This document shows positions 34,899-44,290 of a stretch of 64,000 nucleotides of DNA, piece after piece. Both the position numbers and the translations under genes were made by a program. Position 1 is the first letter of the stretch; every line of letters begins with the position of its first letter. This stretch comes from Monoplex corrugatus (taxonomy: Eukaryota; Mollusca; Gastropoda; Littorinimorpha; Ranellidae), in contig CM060307.1 of assembly GCA_030674185.1 (NCBI GenBank), forward strand, positions 63,627,153 to 63,691,152. The letters are read 5' to 3'. The notes under the pieces were generated by a model. It did not search any database and was not told the DNA's origin. It worked only from the letters and a program-made list of their open reading frames with translations.

Positions 34899-35130
34899 TG
34901 TGCATGAAAGGTTTGTCTCATGTTGTAAAACTGTCGGGGCTGGGAGTTTGTACATGTGTGAAACCAGTGACAGACTTATGCAGACAGACTGGGGAAAGGT
35001 AGATGGGGAGACACAAACTGTAGAAAGGACACTGACAGGGACACAGACTGTAGTGACAGAGAAGGTTAGCGCAATGACACAGACAGTAGAAAAGACAGAC
35101 GGATACGGGAACGCAGGCAATAGTGAGTAG
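34899..35130 (+). CDS. Unrecognised frame with repeated Thr-Gln-Thr motifs
   Basis: A 76-codon frame from ATG 34900. It contains ETQT, GTQT and MTQT spaced 12-16 residues apart, produced by a degenerate GACACAGACTGTAGT-type DNA repeat that continues past the stop. TQT is the core of the motif bound by dynein light chain LC8, but the repeat origin gives a simpler explanation. It could be a decayed exon or a low-complexity part of a retroelement. No splice sites or homologue are evident. Confidence 0.2.
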
Positions 35131-35317
35131 GGTCAGTGTGGAGACACAAACTGCAGTTATAACATCAACAGACAGAGACAGTAGTGACCGATAGTGTAGA
35201 GACGCAGACTGACTGGGAGGGACTGGGGATTCGGACAGAGATGGACAGTGACGTAGAGATTCATGACTGACACGGAGTGGGAGGTAATATATATAGAGAA
35301 AGAGTGGCGCTGAAGAC

Positions 35318-35674
35318 ATGACCGAGACCGACGGGCCAGAGGTAGTGGTTGAGACAGAGACTGATTGTGATATGGGGGAAGTGACTGACCAGGCTGACGT
35401 TCACAATGATTCATCTGCAGGAGACCCAGTTCCTGACAACAATGCTGAGGCGCCAGCTGACATCACACCCCACATCAACAGTCCTGCGCACGCTCCAGAT
35501 GGCGATGAGGGGCCTGAGGACCAGCCTGAGGAGGAGGTTGCCCTCCATTCCACCAGTTCCCATCCTGTAGTGCTTGAACAACGGCAGTGCCAGTCTGAAA
35601 GGATCCGCCAGCCCCCTGACCGATACCAGTCTATAGACTTTACACAGTGTAGACATAGACGTGCTTGGCGTTAA
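35318..35674 (+). pseudogene. Acidic frame ending like a retroelement Pol C-terminus
   Basis: A 118-codon frame rich in Asp, Glu and Pro, closing with SERIRQPPDRYQSIDF and a basic end. An R-x-R-x-PPDRY motif near the C-terminus is common at the end of Gypsy-type Pol polyproteins, after the integrase. The upstream integrase is not seen in this stretch, so the assignment rests on that motif and on composition. It could also be an unrelated acidic exon. A tandem array starts just after its stop. Confidence 0.4.
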
Positions 35675-35684
35675 AAAAGAGAGT

Positions 35685-36045
35685 TACTGCTGTTAGTATT
35701 AGCTTTAGTTTTAGTGCTGAGCATTTAACATAACAAAGAGTTAATTCTGTTAGCGGTAGCTTTAGTTTTAGTGCTGGGCATTAAACAAGAGTTATTTCTA
35801 TTAGCTAGTGCTGGGCATTAAACAAGAGTTATTTCTGCTAATATTAGCTTTAGTTTTAGTGATAGGCATTAAATGAGAGTTATTTCTGTTGATATTAGTT
35901 TTAGTTGCTGGGCATTAAACAAGAGAATTATTTCTGTTAATATTAGTTTTAAGTTTTAGTGCTGGGCATTAAACAAGTTATTTCTGTTAATACTAGTGCA
36001 AGTTTTAGTGCCGGGCATTAACAAGAGAGTTATTTCTGTTAGTAT
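35685..36045. repeat. Degenerate ~60-bp tandem repeat
   Basis: GCTTTAGTTTTAGTGCTGGGCATTAAACAAGAGTTATTTCTGTTA-type units recur about six times with small deletions; the word GGGCATTA marks each copy. Confidence 0.85.
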
Positions 36046-36222
36046 TAGCTTTAGTTTTAGTCATTCAGTTTGGTTTTAGTATTAGCTTTAGTTTTAGTCA
36101 TTCAGTTTGGTTTTAGTATTAGCTTTAGTTTTAGTCATTCAGTTTGGTTTTAGTATTAGCTTTAGTTTTAGTCATTCAGTTTGGTTTTAGTATTAGCTTT
36201 AGTTTTAGTCATTCAGTTTGGT
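36041..36222. repeat. 37-bp perfect tandem repeat, about five copies
   Basis: TCATTCAGTTTGG begins at 36061, 36098, 36135, 36172 and 36209, with TAGTATTAGCTTTAGTTTT between copies. The unit grew out of the neighbouring degenerate array. Confidence 0.97.
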
Positions 36223-36728
36223 ACATTCTCAGTTTGATTATTATTCTTTCAAAGTTAAGTATTTTTAGAGATAGGGTTGTGTTCTGTTTTGTAGAACTGT
36301 ATTGTTTCATTATGTAGTAGTAGATGGTTATTAATATCATTTTATAGTTTAGTATTTGATAAGACGTTACTAGTCATACGTTATAATTTGGTTATCATTT
36401 ATTGGTGATTGAGTTTTTGTAGGTTACTAGTTAGGGTTTGTCAGGGGCCGGTGGGATCCCCCAGGTAACTACTGCTTCATCTCTGTCTGTGTGATGTGTA
36501 TGTGTGTGTGTGTGTGTTTGAGTTCGTGCGTGTGTGTGTGTGCGTGTGGGCACATGTGAGGAACTGTCAAATGGTGATGGACTGAATAAGAGTACTGGTC
36601 ATATAACTCCATCTAGATTTAGATAGTCATATATTAGTATTGGTCTCTGGGGAAGGTTTCTAGAGAAAAAATAAACATTTGCTTTTATCATGAAGTACAT
36701 CAACTATTGCATGTGATACACACTACTA
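36223..36728. other. No recognised gene; short (GT)n at about 36498-36550
   Basis: AT-rich sequence with a TTAGTATTT/TTAGGG-like texture and one GT tract. Confidence 0.55.
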
Positions 36729-36731
36729 ATC

Positions 36732-38160
36732 CGTCACTCACCTGTCTCACCTCACCTGAAGGTGTCATCAGGTTCGGTGTTGGCCGCTGCGCATCTGAAT
36801 GCCACCATGCACCATCTCCCTCCAGGCTGCTCTGTCTTGACTTTTGTGGACAATTTCTTGAATATTTAGGCCACTGATGTTGGATATGTTCTCGATGTAT
36901 GAGATTGGAGGTCTGCCTTTCTTCCTTTTTGCCACTGTTTTTCCTTGAAAGATGGTTGCCATGAGGTCTGTATTCTTGTTGCGTGACACATGGCCAATAA
37001 ATTTTAGTCTTCTCTTGTTGATGTCTGCTAGTAGTTTTCTGGTGGTGTCAGATTCTTTCAGGACACTTTCATTAGTTCTTCAGTCTGTACATTTGACATG
37101 TAGTAGTCTCCGATAAAACCACATGTGCTGCCTCAATTCTTCTGCAATCAGTTTTTCTCAGAGTCCAGGCTTCACAGCCATAAATCATGACTGGCCAGAT
37201 CAGACATTTTAGCAGTCTAACTTTCAGGCCATTTGGTATGCCTCTGTCTTTCCAGATGTTGTTGAGTTGGACCATTTTTTGCTTTGCCATTCCAATTCTT
37301 ATTTTGATGTCTTTGGAGCAGGTTCCATCATCAGTTTTTTCAGAGCCAAGATATTGGAAATCCTTTACATTTTCTTTAGGAACTTTGTTAATTGTGATGT
37401 TATGATTGTTTTCAGTGTCTTTGCCTTTGATATGTAGCACTTTTGTTTTCTTGGCGTTCAAGTTTAGATCGACCTTTTTGCCTGCTGCATCTACCCTGTA
37501 TAGAATTCTTTTTATGCTGGTAATGTTGTCTGCTAACAGCACAGTATCATCAGCATAGAGCAGGTTTGTAAAAATGTAAGATTTTTTCCTCCCATCTTTA
37601 TGCCCATGCCTTCTATGTCAGCATCTCTCATGACTTGTTCTGTGTAGATGTTAAAGTGATACAGTGAGAGGATACAACCTTGTCTGGCTCTCTTGTGGAT
37701 GTTGAAGAATTTACATTTCTGATTGTTTCATCTAACTGTAGCCTTTTGGTCTTTATATAATGAGGCAATTAGTGCAGTGATGTGTTTGGGAAAGCCCATT
37801 TTGACCATTGTGTTGAACAGGTAGAGATGAATGACACTGTCAAATACTTTGCTATAGTCTATGAAGGTGACAAAAGCTGCTTTTTCAGTGCTTTTCATTT
37901 TTTTGTATGAGTGTTTGTAGCACAAAGAGCATGCTAGTTGTGCCTCTGTTGGATCTGTAGCCTGCTAGACAGTCAGATATTTCTTCTTCTATCTTGGGCT
38001 TCAATCTGTTGAGAATAAATTTGAGCGGGATCTTACTGACATGACTGATAAAGGCAATGGTTCTGTAGTTGTTGCAATCAACACCATCATGAAATTGCCA
38101 TGTCTCCATCTTTAAGTGCTTTGTTAAAAAACAAAGATGAATTATGTACAACATCATTTG
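36732..38160 (-). mobile_element. RTE-like LINE remnant (RT domain)
   Basis: Minus-strand frames in order from the 5' side: NNYRTIAFISHVSKI and CLAGYRSNRGTTSM (38157-37885), motif A FVTFIDYSKVFDSV (37925-37728), the catalytic box YADD at 37557-37546, KNFQYLG-type and VKDFQYLGSEKTDDGTC then MIYGCEAWTLRKTD (37542-37072), and a tail with RKKGRPPISYIENI (36989-36768). Stops and shifts separate the pieces. The endonuclease is missing. A close relative is at 53605-54500. Confidence 0.85.
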
Positions 38161-38224
38161 CAGTTGACAGCATCATTAAAGCAAACTTAAACAGGGAAGA
38201 TTTTGATCTTATGAATTTTTGTGG

Positions 38225-38600
38225 TTGTTGATGACCATCAGAGGAAGTGAAGTGTCAGAAGCCTGACACATGTTGGCTGAAACATAGTGACCATCTTACC
38301 GAAGCTAATGGTAATGCAAAAGCATTTGCATGTTACAGCAAATTGGTTAGTGATGTGTGTGATGTACTCATGTGAATGTGCCACCAGTGATCAGTCATCT
38401 GCAAAGAGAAATTCCTGCAGGGCACCATTGAACACTTTGATTGAGCTTGGAGTTTTTGCAGGTGAAGAGTTTCCCATCTTAGGGGAACTGGGCGTATGCC
38501 CCCTGCCATAGTCTCTTAAATGTATGAGTCAGCACATTGCTGCAAAGAATAGTGTGGCACTAGAACTGAAACCAGATACAATGGACATTGACAGCTGATG
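38225..38600 (-). mobile_element. Second-type LINE fragment
   Basis: Matches the upper part of 55795-56620 in order: GTGTTGGCTGAAACATAG, GAAGCTAATGGTAATGCAAA..GCATTTGCA, CAAAGAGAAATTCCTGCA and CACATTGCTGCAAAGAA. Coding content has decayed. Confidence 0.55.
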
Positions 38601-38614
38601 TTCTTAAACGAAAT

Positions 38615-39865
38615 CTTGTCCTCACATATTCAAAATGTTAATCAATATCTAGCATTGCACATGGTTTCTAACATGTGTTTGTCCTCACATACTCAAAATG
38701 TTTATCAATATCTAGCATAACACATGGTCTCAAATCATGTGTTTGTCATCACATACTCAAAATGTTAATCAATATCTAGTAATACACATAGTTTTAAATC
38801 ATGTGTTTGTCATCATATACTCAAAATGTTGATCAATATCTAGAATAACACATAGTCTCAAATCATGTGTTTGTTGTCACTTACTCAAAATGTTAATCAA
38901 TATCTAGCATTACACATAGTTTCAAATCATGTGTTTGTCATCACATACTGAAAATGTTAATCGATTCAATATCTAGCATTACACATGGTCTCAAATCATG
39001 TGTTTGTCGTCACACACTCAAAATGTTAATCAGTATCTAGCATTACACAATTTCAAATTATATGTTTGTCATCACATACTCAAAATGTTAATCAATATCT
39101 AGTATTACACATAGTTTTAAATCATGTGTTTGTCATCATATACTCAAAATGTTGATCAATATCTAGAATAACACATAGTCTCAAATCATGTGTTTGTTGT
39201 CACTTACTCAAAATGTTAATCAGTATCTAGCATTACACATAGTTTCAAATCATGTGTTTGTCATCACATACTGAAAATGTTAATCGATTCAATATCTAGC
39301 ATTACACATGGTCTCAAATCATGTGTTTGTCGTCACACACTCAAAATGTTAATCAGTATCTAGCATTACACAATTTCAAATTATGTGTTTGTCGTCACAT
39401 ACTCAAAATGTTAATCAATATCTAGCACTACACATGGTTTCAAATTATGTGTTTGTCGTCACATACTCAAAGCGTTAATCAATATCTAACATTACACATT
39501 GTTGAAAATCAAGTGTTTGTTGTCACATACTCAAAACGTTAATAAATATCTAGCATTACACATAATTTCAAATCATGTGTTTGTCATCACTATCTTATAA
39601 TCATTCAAAATGTTTGATCAATATCTAAAATTTACAATATTTTCACAAATTTCAAATCAGTGTTTGTTGTCACATACTCAAAATGTTAATCAATATCTAA
39701 CATTACACATGGTCTCAAATCATGTGTTTGTCATCACATACTCAAAATGTTAATCAATGTCTAGCATTACACATTGTTTAAAATCAAATGTTTGTTATCA
39801 CACACTCAAAATGTTAATCAATATTTGGCATTATTTATCAATATATAGCATTATACATGGTTTCA
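38615..39865. repeat. ~64-bp minisatellite, about 19 copies, with a higher-order repeat
   Basis: The unit contains AATCATGTGTTTGTCATCAC, ACTCAAAATGTTAATCAATA and TCTAGCATTACACATGG. Copies between about 38811 and 39133 are repeated with the same private changes at 39134-39456: CATCATATAC, a TCGATTCAATATC insert and a CACAATTTCAAATTAT deletion all recur 323 bases apart. Confidence 0.95.
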
Positions 39866-40165
39866 AATTATGTATATTACAAATTTTACTGCTGGTACTA
39901 AGCTTGTATAACTGCACAAATCTATGACCACACATTTTGCCATTTTCCAATAGGTATATGTTGAGTTATAAGTCCTTTAGGCCTACATCACTAAGGTAAG
40001 TCTTTTACTTAGTTTAAAAATCAACAGTCAATGTGAACTTGCTTTAATTTAACACAACTGCTTTGTTGGTGTACATGTAGAGCTCCCTCCTTACTAGTCT
40101 TCCCTCATGTGCTCGCATGAACACAAATTTTGCCAGATAGAGACTGTTGTGTTTGCAGCCTCCAA
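39866..40165. other. No recognised feature
   Basis: AT-rich sequence between the minisatellite and repeat E. Confidence 0.5.
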
Positions 40166-40169
40166 TCCA

Positions 40170-40325
40170 CCCATCTGTCAGCAGGCATCTGATCTGGTTC
40201 AGGGCTGGGTAATGTAAAACAGTAAGAGGGAGAGGTGGGCACCACTTTGTAATACTAGTCTAGAGAGAAGTTGAGGACTCTAGTAGTAGTACGTCATTCA
40301 TTTATGTCTCTTGAGTTATGAGAAA
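40170..40325 (+). repeat. Dispersed repeat E, copy 2
   Basis: CTGGTTCAGGGCTGGGTAA, AGAGGTGGGCACCAC, AGAGAAGTTGAGGACTCTAG match the order of copies 1 and 3. Confidence 0.6.
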
Positions 40326-40885
40326 ACCTTATCTTTTACACCGCTGACCCCAGATGCTACAGATGTAACAGGTAAGCTTTACTTTTCTCATGAGCTGTTC
40401 CTGACTTCATTTAACATAGGGAGGTAGGATGCTTCATCAGTAACCAGTCATATTGACTTTTGGTATGTTCAGTCTTTAGATCCCTGTTCATGTAGGGAGA
40501 TTTGTTCCAGTGTTGCACCACCAAATCATGACAGTGATATAATCATTGTGCAATGAATCCATTTATTGATTTATGAAGACTGGTATGATCAGTGTAGACT
40601 GTATCTATTATGAAATGATGGAGACTGATTGTTGAAGAATCACCTGATTGGTAATCACATTTTTTGGGGCACATTCTGAAAGAGAGAGAAGGGTGGGGGG
40701 GAGAGGAGAGAAAGAAGGAGAAAGGAAATGAATTATAAATGTAAGCATGAAAGTTGGTTGTGGTTGTTGTTGTTGTTGTGGTTATGGTTTGATGTTGTTA
40801 GGTTGGGAAAGGAGGGAGTCTGATCACAGATTTTCTAAGGGATGGGGGATGGGGAGGCATAGAAGCAGGTTGGTGGCTTCATTTG
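40326..40885. other. No recognised gene
   Basis: Contains a GA-rich patch at 40680-40730 and GTTGTTGTT at 40755-40780. Confidence 0.5.
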
Positions 40886-40889
40886 GGTG

Positions 40890-40936
40890 AGGAAGAGTGT
40901 TGTTGTTTGTTTGGCTTTGAAAACTTTTTTCGCTGC

Positions 40937-41003
<67 letters not shown>

Positions 41004-41202
41004 ATTGCAAGGGAAGGGGAGGGGTGATAATTACAGACTGATAAGTGTTGTTGTTTGTTTGGTTTTGAAAACTCTTTTTTTCGCTGCATTGTGTATGTGT
41101 GTGTGTGTGAGCTGTGTGTTTGCATCTCAAGGGAAGGGAGAGGGGTGATAATTACAGACTGATAAGTGTTGTTGTTTGGTTTTGAAAACTTTTTTTTTTT
41201 GC

Positions 41203-41238
<36 letters not shown>

Positions 41239-41328
41239 ATCTCAAGGGAAGGGGAGGGGTGATAATTACAGACTGATGAGAAGAGTGTTGTTGTTTGGTC
41301 GGTTTTGGAAACTTTTTTTTTTGCTGCA

Positions 41329-41376
<48 letters not shown>

Positions 41377-42052
41377 AGCTGTGTGTTTGCATTGCAAGGG
41401 AAGGGGAGGGGTGATATTTACAGACTGATGAGAAGAGTGCTGTTGTTTGGTTTTGAAAACTTTTTTTTTCGCTGCTTTGTGTGTGTTTTGTTTTTTAAGC
41501 TGTGTGTTTGCATCTCAAGGGAAGGGGAGGGGTGATAATTACAGACCAATGAGAAGAGCGCTGTTGTTTGTTTGGCTTTGAAAATTATTTTCGCTGCATT
41601 GTGTGTGTGTGTGTGTTTTTTTTTAACCCTTTTCATACCAAGAAAACAGGTCAGTATACTAACTATTGACCAAGTAATTTAGAAGAGAGACTAGAAACAC
41701 TCAAATTACACCTGTTTTTGCCATTTTTGCCGCTTCAAATGTCGTGTAAATGCAGAAGGGAAATGACAAGTGCATACTTCCTTTGCCGGAAAAGGATTCA
41801 CGTCAGCAATGCGGTCATTTTCTATTTATATACTCAAAACAAACTACAGTTCAGGGCACGAAATCCTCGTGACGCAGTCCACGGAGAGAGAAAGCTGAGT
41901 CACAAAAATCTCGTGACGCGGTAGGGAATGTGTTAAGCTGTGTGTTTGCATTGCAAGGGAAGGGGAGGGGTGGTAATTACAGACTGATGAGAATAGTGCT
42001 GTTCTTTGTTTGGCTTTGAAAACTTTTTTTTCCGCTGCACTGTGTATGTGTG

Positions 42053-42087
<35 letters not shown>

Positions 42088-42385
42088 ATCGCAAGGGAAA
42101 GGGAGGGGGTGATAATTACAGACTGATGAGAAGAGTGCTTTTGTTTGTTTGGTTTTGAAAACTTTTTTTTTTTTGTCGGGTTTTTTTGTTTTTTTCGCTG
42201 CTTCATGTGTGTGTGTGTTTTAAGCTGTGTGTTTGCATCACAAGGGAAGGGGAGGGGTGATAATTACAGACTGATGAGAAGAGTGTTGTTTGAAAACTTT
42301 TTTTTTCGCTGCTTCGTGTGTGCGTGTTGTGTGTTTGCATCTCAAGGGGAGGAGAGGGGTGATAACTACAGACTGATGACAAAAG
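40890..42385. repeat. ~115-150-bp tandem array, about nine copies
   Basis: Each copy holds, in order, TTTGCAT, CAAGGGAAGGGGAGGGGTGA, AATTACAGACTGATGAGAAG, TTGTTTGGTTTTGAAAAC, a T run, CGCTGC and a (GT)n of varying length. The TTTGCAT word recurs near 41000, 41119, 41234, 41386, 41507, 41947, 42084, 42230 and 42334. Its copy number is interrupted only by a 306-base TTAA-flanked insert. Confidence 0.95.
41627..41932. mobile_element. TTAA-flanked MITE-like insertion
   Basis: The 306-base segment lies between TTAA at 41623-41626 and TTAA at 41933-41936. Its ends are weakly inverted (CCCTTTTCATACC at the left, GGTAGGGAATGTG at the right). Neighbouring array copies have a single TTAA at this junction (41495-41498 and 42220-42223). 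TTAA duplication is typical of piggyBac-type elements. It has no transposase frame. Confidence 0.75.
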
Positions 42386-42424
42386 ATTTAAAAATGAGAA
42401 TTTGGTGAATTTATCATTGTGTGA

Positions 42425-42750
42425 CTACATTATTATTATCATCATCATCATTATCATTTTTACTAGTGTTATTGTATTTCTGAGTGCAGACCGATGCTTC
42501 TCTCAGCCATGTTACGCACAAATGAATGAAAATCACATGGAGTTGTTACTGTTATATACAGTTATATATATTGTATTGTGTCACAAATGTATTTTTTGTT
42601 TTTATTGATGTTGGTGTGATGATGATGATGATTTTTAGAATATACTCATAAAGAATATGTTGCTGATGAAATCTGTGCTCTTTGAAAATGGTGTGTATGC
42701 TTGGTGTTCTTTTTCTGCAAATGGCAGATGTGTGTAATGAAGAAGATGGA
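42425..42750. other. No recognised gene; small ATT/CAT triplets
   Basis: A TTATTATCATCATCA patch near 42430 and GATGATGATG near 42620. No coding support. Confidence 0.5.
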
Positions 42751-43005
42751 AGTGACCACAGAAAACTGGCCAACATTGTAGTGTCATGATAGAAATGAAA
42801 GAAAACAAGTGACCACAGAAAACTGGCCGACATTGTAGTGTCATGATAAAAGTGAAGGAAAAACAGAAGTGACCACAGAAAACTGGCCAACATTGTAGTG
42901 TCATGATAAAAGTGAAGGAAAAACAGAAGTGACCACAGAAAACTGGCCAACATTGTAGTGTCATGATAAAAGTGAAGGAAAAACAAAAGTGACCACAGGA
43001 GACTG
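42751..43005. repeat. 60-bp tandem repeat, 4.3 copies
   Basis: AGTGACCACAGAAAACTGGC starts at 42751, 42808, 42868, 42928 and 42988. Copies 3 and 4 are identical. The 144-codon minus frame is a product of this array. Confidence 0.97.
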
Positions 43006-43019
43006 GTAATGCTATTCTC

Positions 43020-43335
43020 TGTGTTGAACTACAGCAACCTCACTACTGTTAACTACAGCGACCTCACTACAGTCAACTACAGCGACCTCACTACTGTTAA
43101 TGACAACGCCCTCACTACAGTCAACTTCAAGCGACCTCACTACTATTAACTACAGCAACCTCATTACTGTTAACTACAGCGACCGCAAGACTGTTAACTA
43201 CAGCGACCTCACAACAAACAACTGGAGAGATCTCCTTAAGTCAACTGCAACTATAGTGACATCACTACAGTCAGTACAATGAAGTTGCTACAGTGCTATG
43301 GTGAACTTACCACAGTCAACTACAGTGACCTCACT
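43020..43335. repeat. Short-unit repeat (ACTACAGCGACCTCACTAC type)
   Basis: GTTAACTACAGCGACCTCA and AGTCAACTACAGCGACC words alternate about ten times at 15-30 base spacing. Confidence 0.85.
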
Positions 43336-43454
43336 TGATGTCTGCTAGAATGCTGCCATCTTCACGCTGATCGCCTGAGACCTACCATACTAGTAGATTC
43401 AAGGATAAACCATAACAAGTGTCTCAGTTTGACTCGAGTAGTGGGGTCATAGAT

Positions 43455-43515
43455 GCATATGGAGGACCATGATCGCCAACGCCATGCGGCAGGGCACATG
43501 ATGATGATGATGAAT
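43455..43515 (+). mobile_element. RTE-like LINE 3' terminus with (GAT)n tail
   Basis: GGACCATGATCGCCAACGCC then ATGCGGCAGGGCACATGA and GATGATGATGA. It matches the last 60 bases of the 24082 and 57835 copies. The rest of the element is missing. Confidence 0.75.
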
Positions 43516-43544
43516 GGGGTCACACAGTTGAGCAGTGTCACGTA

Positions 43545-43745
43545 CCAGCACACTACAAGTGGTCTCTCGCTCAGACTGGAGAAGAGCTATCTTCAGGCTT
43601 GGTCCTGCAGCCAACGTGTGGGTGGCTTCTCACTCAGAGGGGAGAGGAGCTGTCATCAGGCTTGGTCCTGCAGCCAACATGAAGATGGCATCTTCTTCCA
43701 AGGAGAGAGGAGCTGTCTTGAGGCTATACCCTGCAAATAGCAATG
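43545..43745. repeat. ~65-bp tandem repeat, three copies
   Basis: GAGAAGAGCT/GAGAGGAGCTGTC, TCAGGCTTGGTCCTGCAGCC recur three times. A related unit continues at 43940. Confidence 0.85.
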
Positions 43746-43939
43746 TGACCACATGATGGAAGGGGGGAAGCAGTGTGTGAAACTTGTGTCACGCTATCCT
43801 AACATTACATCGACTTACACCACTTCACCTTGATCCATAGGACCTGTGAGCAGTAACTTCAGAGACCTGACTCCATGACAGGTTAGTCCTCACAGTTACA
43901 CATCTGTTGTGTAACAGTACACTGTAGGTAGCATCACAC

Positions 43940-44290
43940 TCGGAGGGGAGTGGTGCCACCTTCAGGCTGGTCTTGTGAGAGAGTCAGTGACATGGGTAGG
44001 CCTACTGCAGTTGTAGTAGTAGTGCCATAAGGCTGGTCTTGTGAGAGAGTCGGTGACATGGGTACTGCAGTTGTAGTAGTGGTGCCTTAATAAGGCTGGT
44101 CTTGTGAGAGTCAGTGACATGGGTAGGCCTACTGCAGTTGTAGTAGTAGTGCCATAAGGCTGGTCTTGTGAGAGAGTCAGTGACATGGGTACTGCAGTTG
44201 TAGTAGTAGTGCCATAAGGCTGGTCTTGTGAGAGAGTCAGTGACATGGGTACTGCATTTTAGTAGTAGTGCTTTAAGGCTGGTCTGTGGG
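43940..44290. repeat. ~60-66-bp tandem repeat, about five copies
   Basis: GGCTGGTCTTGTGAGAGAGT begins at 43965, 44031, 44094, 44158, 44218 and 44277 (last partial). Some copies carry an extra AGGCCT after GGGT. Confidence 0.95.

Noticed and set aside
38615..39865. CRISPR-like array
   Set aside because: Units are contiguous with no unique spacers, and the genome is eukaryotic.
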